A stretch of DNA of 64,000 nucleotides from Merluccius polli (taxonomy: Eukaryota > Chordata > Actinopteri > Gadiformes > Merlucciidae). Below, in pieces: positions 11,693-22,847 of the stretch. The notes beneath the pieces were generated by a model. The model made no database searches. It was not told the DNA's origin and worked only from the letters and a program-made list of their open reading frames with translations. Both the position numbers and the translations under genes were made by a program. The stretch lies in NCBI GenBank assembly GCA_030340625.1, contig JAOPHQ010003127.1, positions 167,501 through 231,500 on the forward strand, read 5' to 3'. Numbering within the stretch: position 1 is the first letter of the stretch; the number at the start of each line of letters is the position of its first letter.

Positions 11693-11904
11693 GTACGTTC
11701 AACCACAAGTCCAACATCCTAAACTCCACGTCGGACTCGGACCTAATGCGATACCGCACCATCTCCAAGATCCCTCAGATCACCCTCAACTTTGTGGACT
11801 TCAAGGCTGACCCGCTCATCGCCCTCCCCCCTGGAGAGATGGACATCATCGCGCCGTGCAAACTCATCGACCGCACGCACCATGTCACGGAGAAGGTCAC
11901 GCAG
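11693..11904 (+). CDS. kcnh2: kcnh2 exon 5, end of the 1a-specific N terminus
   Basis: This exon encodes the last part of the long ERG1a N terminus before the first transmembrane helix. It is 212 nt, the same length as human KCNH2 exon 5, with the same start phase (2 nt completing a Gly) and the same end at a codon boundary. It carries LNSTSDSDLMRYRTISKIPQ, then ITLNFVDFKAD, and ends HHVTEKVTQ before GTAAAG. These motifs are almost the same as human KCNH2 and differ more from KCNH6 and KCNH7. The following exon (6, starting with the conserved VLSLGADV segment) is not in the window, so the downstream intron runs beyond position 64000. This intron also holds the ERG1b first exon. Confidence 0.96.
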
Positions 11905-14536
11905 GTAAAGCAGCTCTGTCGCGTGTGTGTGTGTGTGTGTGTGTGTGCATGTGCGTGGATGTTGATGCTGTTTTCTAAGGTGTATCAGTAAATGTTGAAG
12001 AGTTGGCTCTCGGTTTTTTGTCTATTCTCTTTATGTTACTTTGACACTCAAGCCTGCAGTGGACTGGGCTCTGGCTATAAAAGATGGAAAGTTATGTTGC
12101 GCTTGTGTATTAATACGTGTGTGTGTGTGTGTGTGTTAAAGGGTGTGTGTGTCTGTCTGAAAATACCATCGTTGTACTCAAACATGAAAATAGGTTAGCA
12201 TTTGACTCGAACCCCTGCTAGGGTCTTTGTAGCTGTAGCTTGCAAGCTAGCATGTTTTGGGGGCGCTAATGCCAGAAGCATTAGCCTAATTAAATGAGAC
12301 GGAGATTGATTAAGCTCTGACACGATGATGACTGAGATGTGTGTTGTTGGGGTATTCCTGCTGGCAGAAGTATTGTGGGTAATTAAGTTAGGACAGAGCG
12401 AAAGAGAGAGATGGAGGAGAAAGTGAGGCACTTGGGACATCATTTGACGTAGTTCCATGTTTAGCTTGTTTCTGTCAAAAGCTATTCTTCTTCATATAAA
12501 TGTATTGTTTGAAGTGTGTAAAGTTCACAAGAAAAAGTTGTGCAAACTGGCTGTCAGCGGAGGTGGACTAAAGTTGAAACACGGGCCATTATGTCATGGG
12601 ACAGTTGAGTCTGAAAGCGCTGCAGAGTGTAAGACTGAAGCAGGAAGATATTTCCCAGGGCAAATTATTGTGGTACTGTGTTATTATGGTGTCTTCCCTA
12701 TTCTGCTAGATGCAGCTCTCGGGACACTCTGCATTTTATTTATTAAAAAGCTATCTAGAATAGATATGTATTATACATTTTTTACAACAAACTCACAGTG
12801 TTAATGTTTTGCTTGCGATATGTCTTCTATTCATTATGTGACACAGCTTAAATCAGGGGGAAAAACCACACATGATGCAGCTTCATTCATCATTTATAGA
12901 TAATTACATCTTCCTTCAAGCTCTCTTTATCTTCATTCTCTCTACTCACCCCCCCCCCCTCCTTTTGATGAGAACACAAGGATACTGAGTCTTCAGTTGC
13001 ACGATAGCGTTTTAATTAGATAGTGTGAACTGTGTAAAATGTGCCCATACAACTGATAGTTATATTAAATCAACATGCGGTACATTGTGTATTCATGAAA
13101 TCATTATTCTTTCCCCTTTCTCTCACCCTTACTTCGTTTTATTATGAAGGGAACAGCAAAATACAAGAACTGAATGATGTGGTAGATGATGCAACATGAT
13201 GAAACACTTGGTAGATGTGCCTCTGGCAAGGTCACAACAGTAGCGTTGCATGGTCACGGTGTGTCTGTGTGGGCAAATGTGAGTGGCTACTTGTATCAGT
13301 GCTATGGAGATATGGAGACCTGTGTTGGCCTGTCTGTCAAAGTACAGAATTGAAATCAATGAATGGCACACAGTTTGCAAGTTATGGATGAACCGGTCTT
13401 AAAATCACCACAGAACATCAATCGACTAATAGTTTCTGAATGGCATTGTGTGCTGCAGTACCTGTCTTGGAATATAGGGGGCAGCACCACACAAAACATC
13501 ATGTCATTAAAATGTCTTGCAGTGGCCCTCAGCAGAGAGAGGAGTAGAAGATGTTGGGAAAGCAAACCAAGCTAAATAATGCAGATGTTCCATAAAACAT
13601 CTGAAAACCCCTACAAGGACATACACACCAATCCTCAGCCCACTCCTCATGCCCCCCCCCCCCCACCTTTCTCTCCTCGCCAGCTTGATCCAGCTTTCTG
13701 CGACTCCCTGCTCTCTGTGTTTTTCCAGCCCGTAAATATACTTGTTTTGTAAGTTCTGTGTTTACGTATTACTAAGCCATTACAATTACAGATCACCCAG
13801 GATCATGGATATTGATGGCTTGTGCTTATGGACATAAGTGCAAGTCACTTTGAAGTGGCTTGGAATGTTATGTAATGTCATGGAAAAAACCTATGTTTTC
13901 TGCCTATGTTAAAAATTATGTGATCAGCACCATTGCCGCCATTAACTGGGATGATTTGGGAATGGTATGAAAACGTGGTGGGCAGGCAGCCAATAAGTGG
14001 AGGGGTTAGAAGGCAAGAGGGGATCTGAGGGAGTTCTGCTTGAGGAGCTGCAGCAACATGTCAGGCTAAAGAGACTAAAGATGCATGTGCACACACATGT
14101 ACAGGCACATCCAAACACGCGCGCACACACACACACACACGCACATGCAAACACACAGAGACACACACACACACCTTTATGCACACACACGTACTTGATT
14201 AGTCTCTGAGTGGTGCATATCTGCACACACACATGCACTTATACACATACACATATATAATATATACACAAGTACACGACACATCAGCGTTGACGTTACA
14301 AACACACACACACATAGAGGCAGATGCACACACTGTAAAACCTCCTTCACCAATGCTCTCTACCACTTATGTCAGCCATCCACACACACACACACACATG
14401 CACACACTGTGACACCTCGTTCACCAATGCTCTCAACCACTCATGTTAGCCATCCATAGACACACATACACACTGACACATACATATGTTCGTGGCTTCC
14501 CCCTCCTAAGCAGCAGTTGATGTTCTATAACTCCAG
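11905..14536 (+). other. kcnh2 intron 5, first part
   Basis: Begins GTAAAG after exon 5. It contains (GT)n tracts at about 11922-11946 and 12115-12136, C runs near 12949 and 13652, and (AC)n stretches from about 14090 to 14480. No exon is recognised other than the candidate that follows. Confidence 0.7.
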
Positions 14537-14587
14537 AGAAGCACCATGGACGACTGTAGCGCTCGTACCACCGCCAGCAGCAAAGTG
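14537..14587 (+). CDS. Candidate alternative or cassette exon in kcnh2 intron 5
   Basis: A 51-nt segment sits between a plausible acceptor (TATAACTCCAG, with a CCCCCTCCTAA pyrimidine and branch-like stretch upstream) and a strong donor (GTG followed by GTAAGA). It is a multiple of three, has no stop in phase 0, and would read RSTMDDCSARTTASSKV. Exon 5 ends and exon 6 begins in phase 0, so inclusion would keep the channel frame. It also contains an ATG at 14546 in a very good initiation context (CACCATGG), so it could be an alternative first exon giving a 14-residue N terminus joined to exon 6. I do not recognise the peptide from mammalian ERG isoforms. The evidence is splice signals and phase only; chance remains possible. 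Confidence 0.4.
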
Positions 14588-15892
14588 GTAAGAAACCCTC
14601 TCCATATCCCTCACAAGATGGCCGCCGTGCTGAGGAGTTTCATATGCAGTATTTGTTTTTAAATGGACACTATATTGTGCTAGCTCTGGTTGAAACTCAC
14701 CTAGGACACTGCATGTGGGCCCCGGGGGGCTGCAGCTAGCTGTTCAGGGAGGTAACTGGTGTTGTGTTTTGATTTCTCTGCGTGTACATTTATGAAGGTA
14801 AACAGCAGTATTTTCTTTTAAGGGACAGAAATGTAATGAAGGGAAATGGTAATGCAAATAAGCATTAATGTATGTGGGTGCGTGTGTGTGTGTGTGTACA
14901 TGTGTCTTTGTTCATCATGTCTTTGGTGGGGTCGTGGCACACGTCAGGCCAGTGTTCAGTGGTGATGAACGAGACTATATTGTACTGCTTTCTTTTTCCT
15001 CACCTGTCCAAGATAGCCTTCCCATAGTGGAGAGGTAGGAGATGGAGCTGGGCATGAGCCCAGTGAACTCAGTGTGCTAACAATCAAATACACACATTAA
15101 GTGTGTACAATGTGTAAATCTGTGTATGTATGTTTGGGGTTGTGTGTGTGTGTCTTCCTGGGCCCAGAAAGAGACTTTGAAAAAGGATAGTCTATAATGT
15201 TTCTATCCAATGTCTGGCAAACTTGAGAGAAAGAGAACTTGAAAACAGAGACGCATTGATTCATCCATTTGATATACCATTGGTTACCACAAGTGAATTC
15301 CCAAGCAGTGTGTATGTGCGTGCATACCTGCATGTTTGTGTGTAGACTGCACTTAGTGGTGGTATGTGTCTACAGCTGTGTGGGTATATGCTTTTCATAT
15401 TGGCTGGCAAACATGCTAAGCCTTTAATGTATGTGTGTCATATGTGTTTGAAAGTACATATTTTTCAAACAGCACAATACATTTGAGTGTTTTTGTACGT
15501 GCGCGTTCTTGCTTGAGATAACATTTTCATTTGGCCAAAACAGGAACCATATGAGGTAAATGGCACACCATGTGCAACATCCACTGAATTCACCTGATAA
15601 ACTCAATACAAGCTGTTTATTTAAGAAACTGTGTCAAATGTTTCCAAACACAGCACTTGCAGAGGCTGTTGTTGCATTTCTGCCCTGGCTTTCTATGTAA
15701 TATTAATGTCCCCATAGGCAGTGTGTGTGAGGAAGCCTATTTGCATAGGACCCTGCCAGATCTAAATAGTGCATGTAGTAAATGATTCAAAAGTGGGTAT
15801 TTTTAGCAAGGTCGCATGTTGTTGTTGTTTTTTGCCTTTAATGCTGAGGATGCAGAGAAATACGCCCTTTAATGATGTGCCACCATGTGCAG

Positions 15893-15944
<52 letters not shown>

Positions 15945-15949
15945 GGGTC
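14588..15949 (+). other. kcnh2 intron 5, unassigned
   Basis: Unique-looking AT-rich intron with GT-rich patches and an (AT)n microsatellite at about 15894-15938 immediately beside the chromovirus insertion. The 5-bp target site GGGTC is at 15945-15949. Confidence 0.6.
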
Positions 15950-16661
15950 TGTAACGGGTGTGGTTAGGACCCAATAGCAGCACAAGGACAGGTGGGTATC
16001 GTTTGTAACAAACTTTATTAGGATAGTAGTCGGGGACAGGCAGGACCGGGAAACCGGGACAGGAGACAGGCGAACGAGGGACCAGAGGGACGAGGCGGGG
16101 ATCGTAGTCGGGGGCAGGCAGGATCGGGAAACCGGGACAGGAGACAGGCGAACGAGGAACCAGAGGGACGAGGCGGGGATCGTAGTCGGGGGCAGGCAGG
16201 ATCGGGAAACCGGGACAGGCGAACGAGGGACGAGGCGGGGATCGTAGTCGGGGGCAGGCAGGATCGGGAAACCGGGACAGGAGACAGGCGAATGAGGAAC
16301 CAGAGGGACGAGGCGGGGATCGTAGTCGGGGGCAGGCAGTATTGGGAAACCGGGACAGGCGAACGAGGGACGAGGCGGGGATCGTAGTCGGGGGCAGGCA
16401 GGATCGGGAAACCGGGACAGGAGACAGGCGAACGAGGAACCAGAGGGGCGAGGTGGGGATCGTAGTCGGGGGCAGGCAGGATCGGGAAACCGGGACAGGA
16501 GACAGGTGAATTACTGGAGAGACTTGCATGAACGAACAGCGAAGAACAATCTGGCACCAGGTGAATAGTGAAGGGCTAATTTATAGCCTCCACTAATCAC
16601 CTGATGTAGCCCAGCTGCGAGGGTCAATGAATGGAGGGGGCGTGGCATACAGACCGTGACA
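15950..16661 (-). repeat. 3' LTR of the degraded chromovirus
   Basis: 712 bp. In sense it holds a TATAAAT box (about 16580), the putative RNA start and self-primer GCCAGATTGT (16555 down to 16546), seven copies of a GC-rich minisatellite of up to 78 bp (about 16020-16505), and an AATAAA signal (16014-16019). The minisatellite therefore lies in the transcribed R region. Confidence 0.93.
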
Positions 16662-18142
16662 GAACCCCCCCCCTTAAGGGACGGCTCCTGACGTCCCAAA
16701 GAAGAGGGAGAAAAAAAAAATCTAAAATTAAAAATCCAATGCAGAGCTGGGTGGGTGGAGGGGGTCCGGAGGAGGGTTAATATTCGTCCGCTCCATCCCC
16801 TCATCCCCGACTGTAGGGAATGTGTCGTCCGCGTCAGAGAGTTATCGTTGTTCCCATTGTCAGCGTCGGACTCATCATCCGATGGTTCTGCTCGATGGGA
16901 TGGCCGGGGGGGTGGAGTCCGTGGTCTGGGGATATAACCGGTTCTGGTGGGTTGATTGGGGTGACGCTGATGAAAATCCCTGATGAGGTGGTGATCCAAT
17001 ACGTTTCTGGCGGGGACCCAGGATCTCTCCTCTGGGCCGTATCCCTCCCAGTCCACAAGGTATTGGATACCCCTCCCCCGTCGGTGGGACTGCAGGAGAC
17101 GGCGGACTGTGTAGGTGAGACCTCCGTCGATGAAACGAGGAGGTGGAGGAGGTGGGATGGCGGGGACCAGGGCACTCCCTCGGACCGGCTTGATTCTGGA
17201 GACGTGGAATTTAGGGTGGACGCGCATGGATCTGGGGAGTTTGAGTCTCACTGCTGCTGGGTTGATGATCTTGATAATCTCGAAAGGCCCAATAAAACGA
17301 GGGGCCAGCTTCCTTGACTCCACCCTCAGGGGAAGGTCATGGGTGGTGAGCGAAACCCTTTGGCCTAGCTGGTATTCTGGAGCCTGGGAGCGGTGGCGGT
17401 TGGAGGCAGAGGCATTGCGACCAGCAGCTTTGAGGAGGGCAGCTCGAGCTCGGATCCAGGTCCTGCGGCAGCGGTGAATGAAGACCTGGACGGATGGACA
17501 GGAATTCTCCCTCTCTAGGGTCGGGAACAGAGGTGGCTGGTAGCCGTAGACGCACTGGAATGGAGAGAGGCCTGTGGCGGAACTGGTCAGGGTGTTGTGG
17601 GAGTATTCCACCCACAGGAGCTGTTCGGACCAAGACGATGGGGTTTGTGATGTCATACAGCGGAGTGCTGTCTCCATCTCCTGATGCTTGCGCTCCGTCT
17701 GACCGTTAGACTGGGGATGGTATCCTGACAAGAGACTGACGGTGGCCCCCAGGAGCGAGCAGAATTCTCTCCAGAAAACAGAGGCGAACTGGGGGCCTCG
17801 ATCCGAAACCACATCCACCGGGATGCCATGGAGATGGACCACATGCTTGGACAACAGTTTAGCAGTCCCCTTGGCTGAAGGGAGCTTGGGCAGGGGCATG
17901 AAGTGGGCCATCTTGCTAAACTGGTCCACCACCGTCAGAATGGTGGTGTTGCCGCTGGACGGTGGTAGACCGGTGACAAAATCCAAAGAGATGTGTGACC
18001 ATGGACGATGAGGTACTGGTAGAGGGTGCAGAAGACCAGCAGGAGCTTGGAGCGTGGGTTTTTGTTGGTTGCAGGTGGGACAGGTATTGACAAAGCTCCA
18101 AGTGTCCTCAGCCAGAGTGGACCACCAGAAGCGACGCTGCAC
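16511..18142 (-). pseudogene. Chromovirus integrase with C-terminal chromodomain (degraded element)
   Basis: This frame carries the integrase of the first element. The Cys pair of the zinc-binding motif (CPTC) is near residue 18; the His pair lies upstream in another frame. The catalytic triad is visible as LDFVTGLPPS, VVSDRGPQFAS and NGQTERKHQEM. The C-terminal region has RKLAPRFIGPFEI and a chromodomain (IQYLVDWEGYGPEERSWVPA), which in chromoviruses targets insertion to marked chromatin. Downstream, the frame runs across the G-rich purine tract into the LTR, so the last residues are probably not native. The frameshift near 18215 separates it from the RNase H frame. The integrase domain itself is otherwise open. 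Confidence 0.9.
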
Positions 18143-18214
18143 GACCTCCTTAGTCCGCTGGATCCCAGGGTGGCAAGTGAGTTTGGAGCTGTGAGCCCAC
18201 TGGAGGACCTCAGA

Positions 18215-19350
18215 TCAGGTCAGGTCAGATGGGACGTACAGGCGTTCTGGTGGACAGGAACTGGGTATGGGCTGGTCCTGGATGGTGGCTCTGACCCTCT
18301 CTTCCACCTCCCAGGTTAAGGTGGCGATGAGACGTGAGGACAGAAGAATGGTATCGGGTTCGCCAACCTCCCTCTCCTCTTCCTGGAACTGCCGAGACAA
18401 GGCATCAGGTTTGACGTTGCGGGACCCCGGCCGATATGAGAGGGAAAAGTTGAATCTGGTCAGAAAGAGTGACCACCGGGCCTGGCGGGAGTTCAGTCTC
18501 TTGGCTGACTGGATGTACTCTAGATTCTTGTGATCTGTCCACACCAAGAACAGCAGTTTGGTCCCCTCTAACCAATGTCGCCACTCCTCCAGAGCCAACT
18601 TCACTGCTAGTAACTCTCTGTTACCAATATCATAGTTTCTTTCGGCCGGAGTCAACCGCCTGGAGAAGAAGGCGCAGCGGTGTAGCTTCTGGTCGATGGC
18701 GGACCTTTGAGAAAGGACGGCCCCAACTCCCACGTCGGAGGCGTCCACCTCGACCACAAACTGTTGTTCGGGGTCAGGCATTATGAGGATGGGGGCTGAC
18801 GTAAAACTTGTCTTCAGGGACTGGAAAGCCTCATTGGCCGCCGATGACCACCGGAAGGGCACCTTGGAGGAGGTGAGGGCCGTGAGGGGGACTGCCACCG
18901 TGCTGTACCCTCTGATGAACCTCCGGTAAAAATTGGCAAAACCCAGAAAACATTGAAGCTGCTTACGGGAGTCCGGAGTGGGCCAGGAGGTGACAGCAGA
19001 GACCTTGGCAGAGTCCATCTGGACGGTCCCCCTCCCTATGACGTACCCCAGGAAGGAGACGGACGGAACGTGGAACTCACACTTCTCAGCCTTGATGAAA
19101 AGTGAATTCTCCAGGAGGCGTTGGAGAACCCTCTGGACATGGTGAAGGTGTTCGTTCTTGGACCGGGAGAAGATCAGGATGTCATCGAGGTAGACAAAAA
19201 CGAACTTGTTAAGCATGTGTCTGAGTATGTCGTTAACAAGAGCCTGGAAGACGGCAGGAGCATTGGTGAGGCCAAAAGGCATCCCCAGGTACTCGTAGTG
19301 GCCGCTGGGGGTGTTGAACGCCGTCTTCCATTCATCTCCCTCTCGGATCT
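18215..19350 (-). pseudogene. Chromovirus reverse transcriptase (second half) and RNase H
   Basis: The frame starts within RT at REGDEWKTAFNT and MPFGLTNAPAVFQALVNDI, has the active-site VYLDDILIFS, the thumb motif FLGFANFYRRFIRGYS, and RNase H motifs VVEVDASDVGVGAVLSQRS and VWTDHKNLEY. It stops at 18215 after VPSDLT, where a short repeat (TGACCTGACCTGATCTGAG) appears to have shifted the frame. The N-terminal fingers of RT, roughly 110 residues by comparison with the intact element at 50630-53941, are lost to the insertion that begins at about 19351. It cannot encode a working polymerase. Confidence 0.9.
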
Positions 19351-19950
19351 CGCGCTAATATTTAATATATATATTCAGCCTTGTTTTTCACTCATTCCAC
19401 CGAATACCGAATATGGCTTTTTTTGCAATATTCGGCGTTACCGAATATTCGGTGCATCCCTATTTGATTGTAATGTGTGTGATTAAACGTGGTTACATTA
19501 TCGTGCTTGTGTACGTTTTCATTGGTTATTTAAGTTTTAGCCCGCGAAGATGAGGTGACAGCTGTCAAAAGTAGCGTTTGTGTTTCCCGGGTTTCGCTGC
19601 TGCTGTGGTGGATTTGTTTGGGCGTTACTATGGAGACCGTTCCTGCTCGGCTTGTCCGATCGTGATCAGGGAGCAGAGGGGAGATCTCCAGGGGCGACGT
19701 CGGGGTTTACTCCCTTTTACCCAGCAGTGGAAACAGCAGACTCGGGTTCTTGTTCTCAGACAGCAGCTTTATTTTTAGTTGGGAAACCATGAAAGTTTAA
19801 AATGTAGAGTTCAAATGAACTTTGTACAAGCCAAATTGTGGCGCCCCCATTCTTGCCTGAGCGCCCCCATACCAGCCCTCACGCGTCCAGCGCCCCCCAA
19901 AATGTTTATAACGCCCCCCAGGGGGCGGTACCGCCCCCGTTGAGAAACCA
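19351..19950. mobile_element. Insertion/replacement inside the chromovirus, hAT-like tips
   Basis: The chromovirus reading frame is cut off on both sides of this segment. Near 19430-19462 is a sequence ending GAATATTCGGTGCATCCCTA, which looks like one tip of a hAT element. At 19838-19950 is a C-rich part ending CCCCCGTTGAGAAACCATGG, which looks like another. About 330 bp of the host RT is missing, so insertion came with a deletion or two events. No transposase frame was seen. Confidence 0.6.
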
Positions 19951-20490
19951 TGGTCTATGCGGAGGAAGAGAGGTTGCTTTGGCTTTGCTGAAGACCTCTC
20001 GGAAGTCTAGGTATTCAACCCCCGACACATCTGGAGCAGGACTGGAACAGGTAGGTGACTGGGAAGCGGTAGCTTGCTTAAGACAGACCTGATGACAAGT
20101 TGGACTCCAACCCAGGATTGCCCCTGTGGTCCAGCCTATGTGTGGGTTGTGGCGTCGGAGCCAGGGGAATCCCAGGAGGAGCGGGTGACGAGGAGAGGAC
20201 AGGATGTGAAACTGGATAGTCTCGTGATGGTTTCCAGACAGGAGCATGTGGATGGGCACCGTCTGGTGGGTGACAGTCCCCAGGAGGCGACCGTCCAGGG
20301 CATTGGCGGGAACAGGAACTGGCAGGCGAATCCGACTGAAACCTAGCTGACGTGCTAGGTCGTTGTCGATGATGTTAGCATCAGAACCAGAGTCTATGAG
20401 TGTGGCCAGAGTCTGAGAGACTTGGGGTAGCAGCAGTCGGACCTGCCACAGAGAATGTGAGACGGAAGAGGGTTTTGATGTGTGACTCAC
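19951..20490 (-). pseudogene. Chromovirus aspartic protease region (degraded element)
   Basis: The frame beginning MSHTSKPSSVSHS holds the protease active-site motif LIDSGSDANIID, then LSGNHHETIQF and LLLGFPWLRRHNPHI, the usual retropepsin flap and C-terminal motifs of this family. It continues to the start of RT (VFSKAKATSLPPHRPW), where the host frame is broken by foreign sequence at about 19950. The intact relative at 50630-53941 begins with the same MSHT residues. This copy is a fragment of a once continuous pol. Confidence 0.85.
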
Positions 20491-21460
20491 CAGGACCTCC
20501 TCGGTTACTGGTGAGCCTGACCTTTAGCCGGACATCTGGAGAGGCGCCTCTACGGCGTCTCTCTCTCTCTTGTGGGGTTAGACTGGCCCGGCCGATCTGC
20601 ATGGGTTCAGAGTCCCTCCTCAGTGTGCTGGCGGGTGGGGTTAATGACCTGGAAAGAGCTGGAAGACAAGGAGCCTGAAGCCGTTCTCCTTGTCCCTGCC
20701 ATCTCTCATGGTGTCTGGCTTGAATCCGTCTGTCCACACGGGAAGCCAGCGCGATGATCTTGTCGAGAGAGGCAGGAAGGTCGTAGGACACCAGCTCGTC
20801 CTTGATGTAGTCAGCCAGCCCCAACAGGAAGGCGTCCACCTGAGCCGCCTGGTTCCACTCGCTCCTCCTAGCCCGGATGCGGAAGTCAATGGCGTAGTCC
20901 GTAACGGAGCAGGATCCCTGTCTGAGACCCAGGAGACCCCCGGAGGCGTCGGGCCCTCTGGGGGCCCCCCTATGCTATACCAAACACCTTGCAGAGTTTG
21001 GTGGTGAAGGCGTTGAAGGAGGAGCAGGCCGGCGTGTGGCGTTCCGTGTGAGCGCGCCCCGTCAGGCTGTTGATCGTGAAAGCCACCTTAGCTTCCTCGG
21101 TGGCGAAGGTGTAAGGCTGCAGAGCAAAGAGAAACAGTTTGTGATGAAGGGATTACAACCTTATGGATCCCCGGCATAGCGTTCCCGAACTCCCACTCGA
21201 GCCTCTAGGACGGGACCAGGATATGCTGGGGGAGGAGAACGACTCGGAGGATGACTCGGAGGAGCTGGCAGAGAGAGGGACTGGGCGAGGGTCGCGGTGA
21301 GTTGTTGAACCTGTGTGGATAGCGTGGATAGCGCTTGCTCCTGGTTAGCTGCTGCTAACTGAATGTTAGCCGTGGTGGAGGCTAACGCCTCTTGGTGCTG
21401 GAGCTGGGTCTCCACCCGGTCTAGGTGAGCCAGTGGATCTGGGTTGTGCGCTGGGTCCAT
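20381..21460 (-). pseudogene. Chromovirus gag, broken (degraded element)
   Basis: Gag would start at the ATG at 21460, only 18 nt from the 5' LTR. The first 100 codons are open: MDPAHNPDPLAHLDRVETQL, then a glutamine-rich probable coiled coil and a Pro/Ser-rich part. They stop at 21161. Fragments of the capsid-like region follow in other frames (for instance MDAFLLGLADYIKDELVSYD and EPMQIGRASLTPQERERRRR at 20839-20560). The CCHC zinc knuckle expected after RRRR is not seen and appears deleted. The order and spacing match gag of the intact element at 53941-55002. Confidence 0.85.
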
Positions 21461-21478
21461 TCTGTGGCCAGATTGTAC

Positions 21479-22146
21479 TGTAACGGGTGTGGTTAGGACC
21501 CAATAGCAGCACAAGGACAGGTGGGTATCATTTGTAACAAACTTTATTAGGATAGTAGTCGGGGACAGGCAGGGTCGGGAAACCGGGACAGGAGACAGGC
21601 AAACGAGGGACCAGAGGGACGAGGCGGGGATCGTAGTCGGGGGCAGGCAGGATCGGGAAACCGGGACAGGAGACAGGCGAACGAGGGACCAGAGGGACAA
21701 GGCGGGGATCGTAGTCGGGGGGCAGGCAGGATCGGGAAACCGGGACAGGAGACAGGCGAACGAGGAACCAGAGGGACGAGGCGGGGATCGTAGTCGGGGG
21801 GCAGGCAGGATCGGGAAACCGGGACAGGAGACAGGCGAACGAGGAACCAGAGGGACGAGGCGGGGATCGTAGTCGGGGGCAGGCAGGATCGGGAAACCGG
21901 GACAGGAGACAGGCGAACGAGGAACCAGAGGGACGAGGCGGGGATCGTAGTCGGGGGCAGGCAGGATCGGGAAACCGGGACAGGAGACAGGTGAATTACT
22001 GGAGAGACTTGCATGAACGAACAGCGAAGAACAATCTGGCACCAGGTGAATAGTGAAGGGCTAATTTATAGCCTCCACTAATCACCTGATGTAGCCCAGC
22101 TGCGAGGGTCAATTAATGGAGGGGGCGTGGCATACAGACCGTGACA
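21479..22146 (-). repeat. 5' LTR of the degraded chromovirus
   Basis: 668 bp, matching 15950-16661 but with six instead of seven minisatellite units. In sense a TATAAAT box (22070-22064) is followed about 30 nt later by GCCAGATTGT (22040-22031). The complementary bases lie just inside the element at 21467-21476, abutting the LTR. This is the layout of the self-priming Tf1/sushi group. Confidence 0.93.
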
Positions 22147-22151
22147 GGGTC

Positions 22152-22847
22152 GGTTTATTAAGTAGGACAGACATGAATAATTATGTTGCCTATGATACTT
22201 TGCCCTTTTAAATAAAATAATAAGCATGTGATTAATCTAGAGACCTAGAGAGGCCATTAACCTGTTGGGTTGTTGGCTCTCTGACCCAGCCACTCAGCTA
22301 ACAGCTTTTTTTTGGGTGGTTGCTCTTGTTGCTGTTCTATATTGTGGAACAATGGGCACCCTGTTCCAGTCCCATCTTCGCATTGTTTCACAATAGCTAT
22401 TCAAAAGCAGCTACAGGAACTGTGCCATTTGAAAATAAGGCTCATACAAAGCTCTTGTCTCGTCTCTTGTCCAAACACTTACTTAAGGGCTGGTTTGTTT
22501 GATATAGTATAGTAGTGGCTGCATCTTTTTGAAAAGTGATCTATCTTAAATCATTTGAACCACTCAATTATGTTGGCCTACCCACAATTTTAATTCTGCC
22601 CTCGTATGCGAGCAGCTGTGCTTTCTAAAAATACCGCCTTTTTTTTTTTACTGAAAGATGCACATGTTGGAATAAATGGTGTGGAATGGAGTGCAGGGAA
22701 TATGCAATATGTGATAAGACCTGTAGAAGAAGAATGTGTCCTCTACCCCACAACTCCCTCTTCCCTTCTCTCCTTGCCGCTCCATTGCCTCTAATGGGAT
22801 CTCTTCAGTCCACGCAGAAGGAAACCAAGTACTTATAAACCCCATGG
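22152..22847. other. Intron 5, unassigned
   Basis: AT-rich intronic sequence without a recognisable gene or repeat. Confidence 0.5.

Larger units (their letters stand above)
15950..22146 (-). mobile_element. Degraded Tf1/sushi-type chromovirus (Ty3/Gypsy), with LTRs
   Basis: This is an LTR retrotransposon in - orientation. Its LTRs lie at 15950-16661 and 21479-22146. They begin TGTCACGGTCTG and end CCCGTTACA when read in sense. The target GGGTC is duplicated at 15945-15949 and 22147-22151, which proves a single integration event. The order in sense is gag, protease, RT, RNase H, integrase and chromodomain, the last marking it as a chromovirus. A purine tract of nine G borders the 3' LTR (16662-16675). 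The copy is dead. Gag has stops, the first part of RT is replaced by about 600 bp of unrelated DNA (about 19351-19950), and a frameshift lies between RNase H and integrase near 18215. The two LTRs differ in length because of an internal minisatellite. Confidence 0.95.

Noticed and set aside
15762..16557. Overlapping long proline-rich frames in the LTR (also 21161-22042)
   Set aside because: They arise from a GC-rich minisatellite with a unit length of 78 bp, a multiple of three, which keeps several frames open. They are not genes; only the gag start inside 21161-21460 is real.
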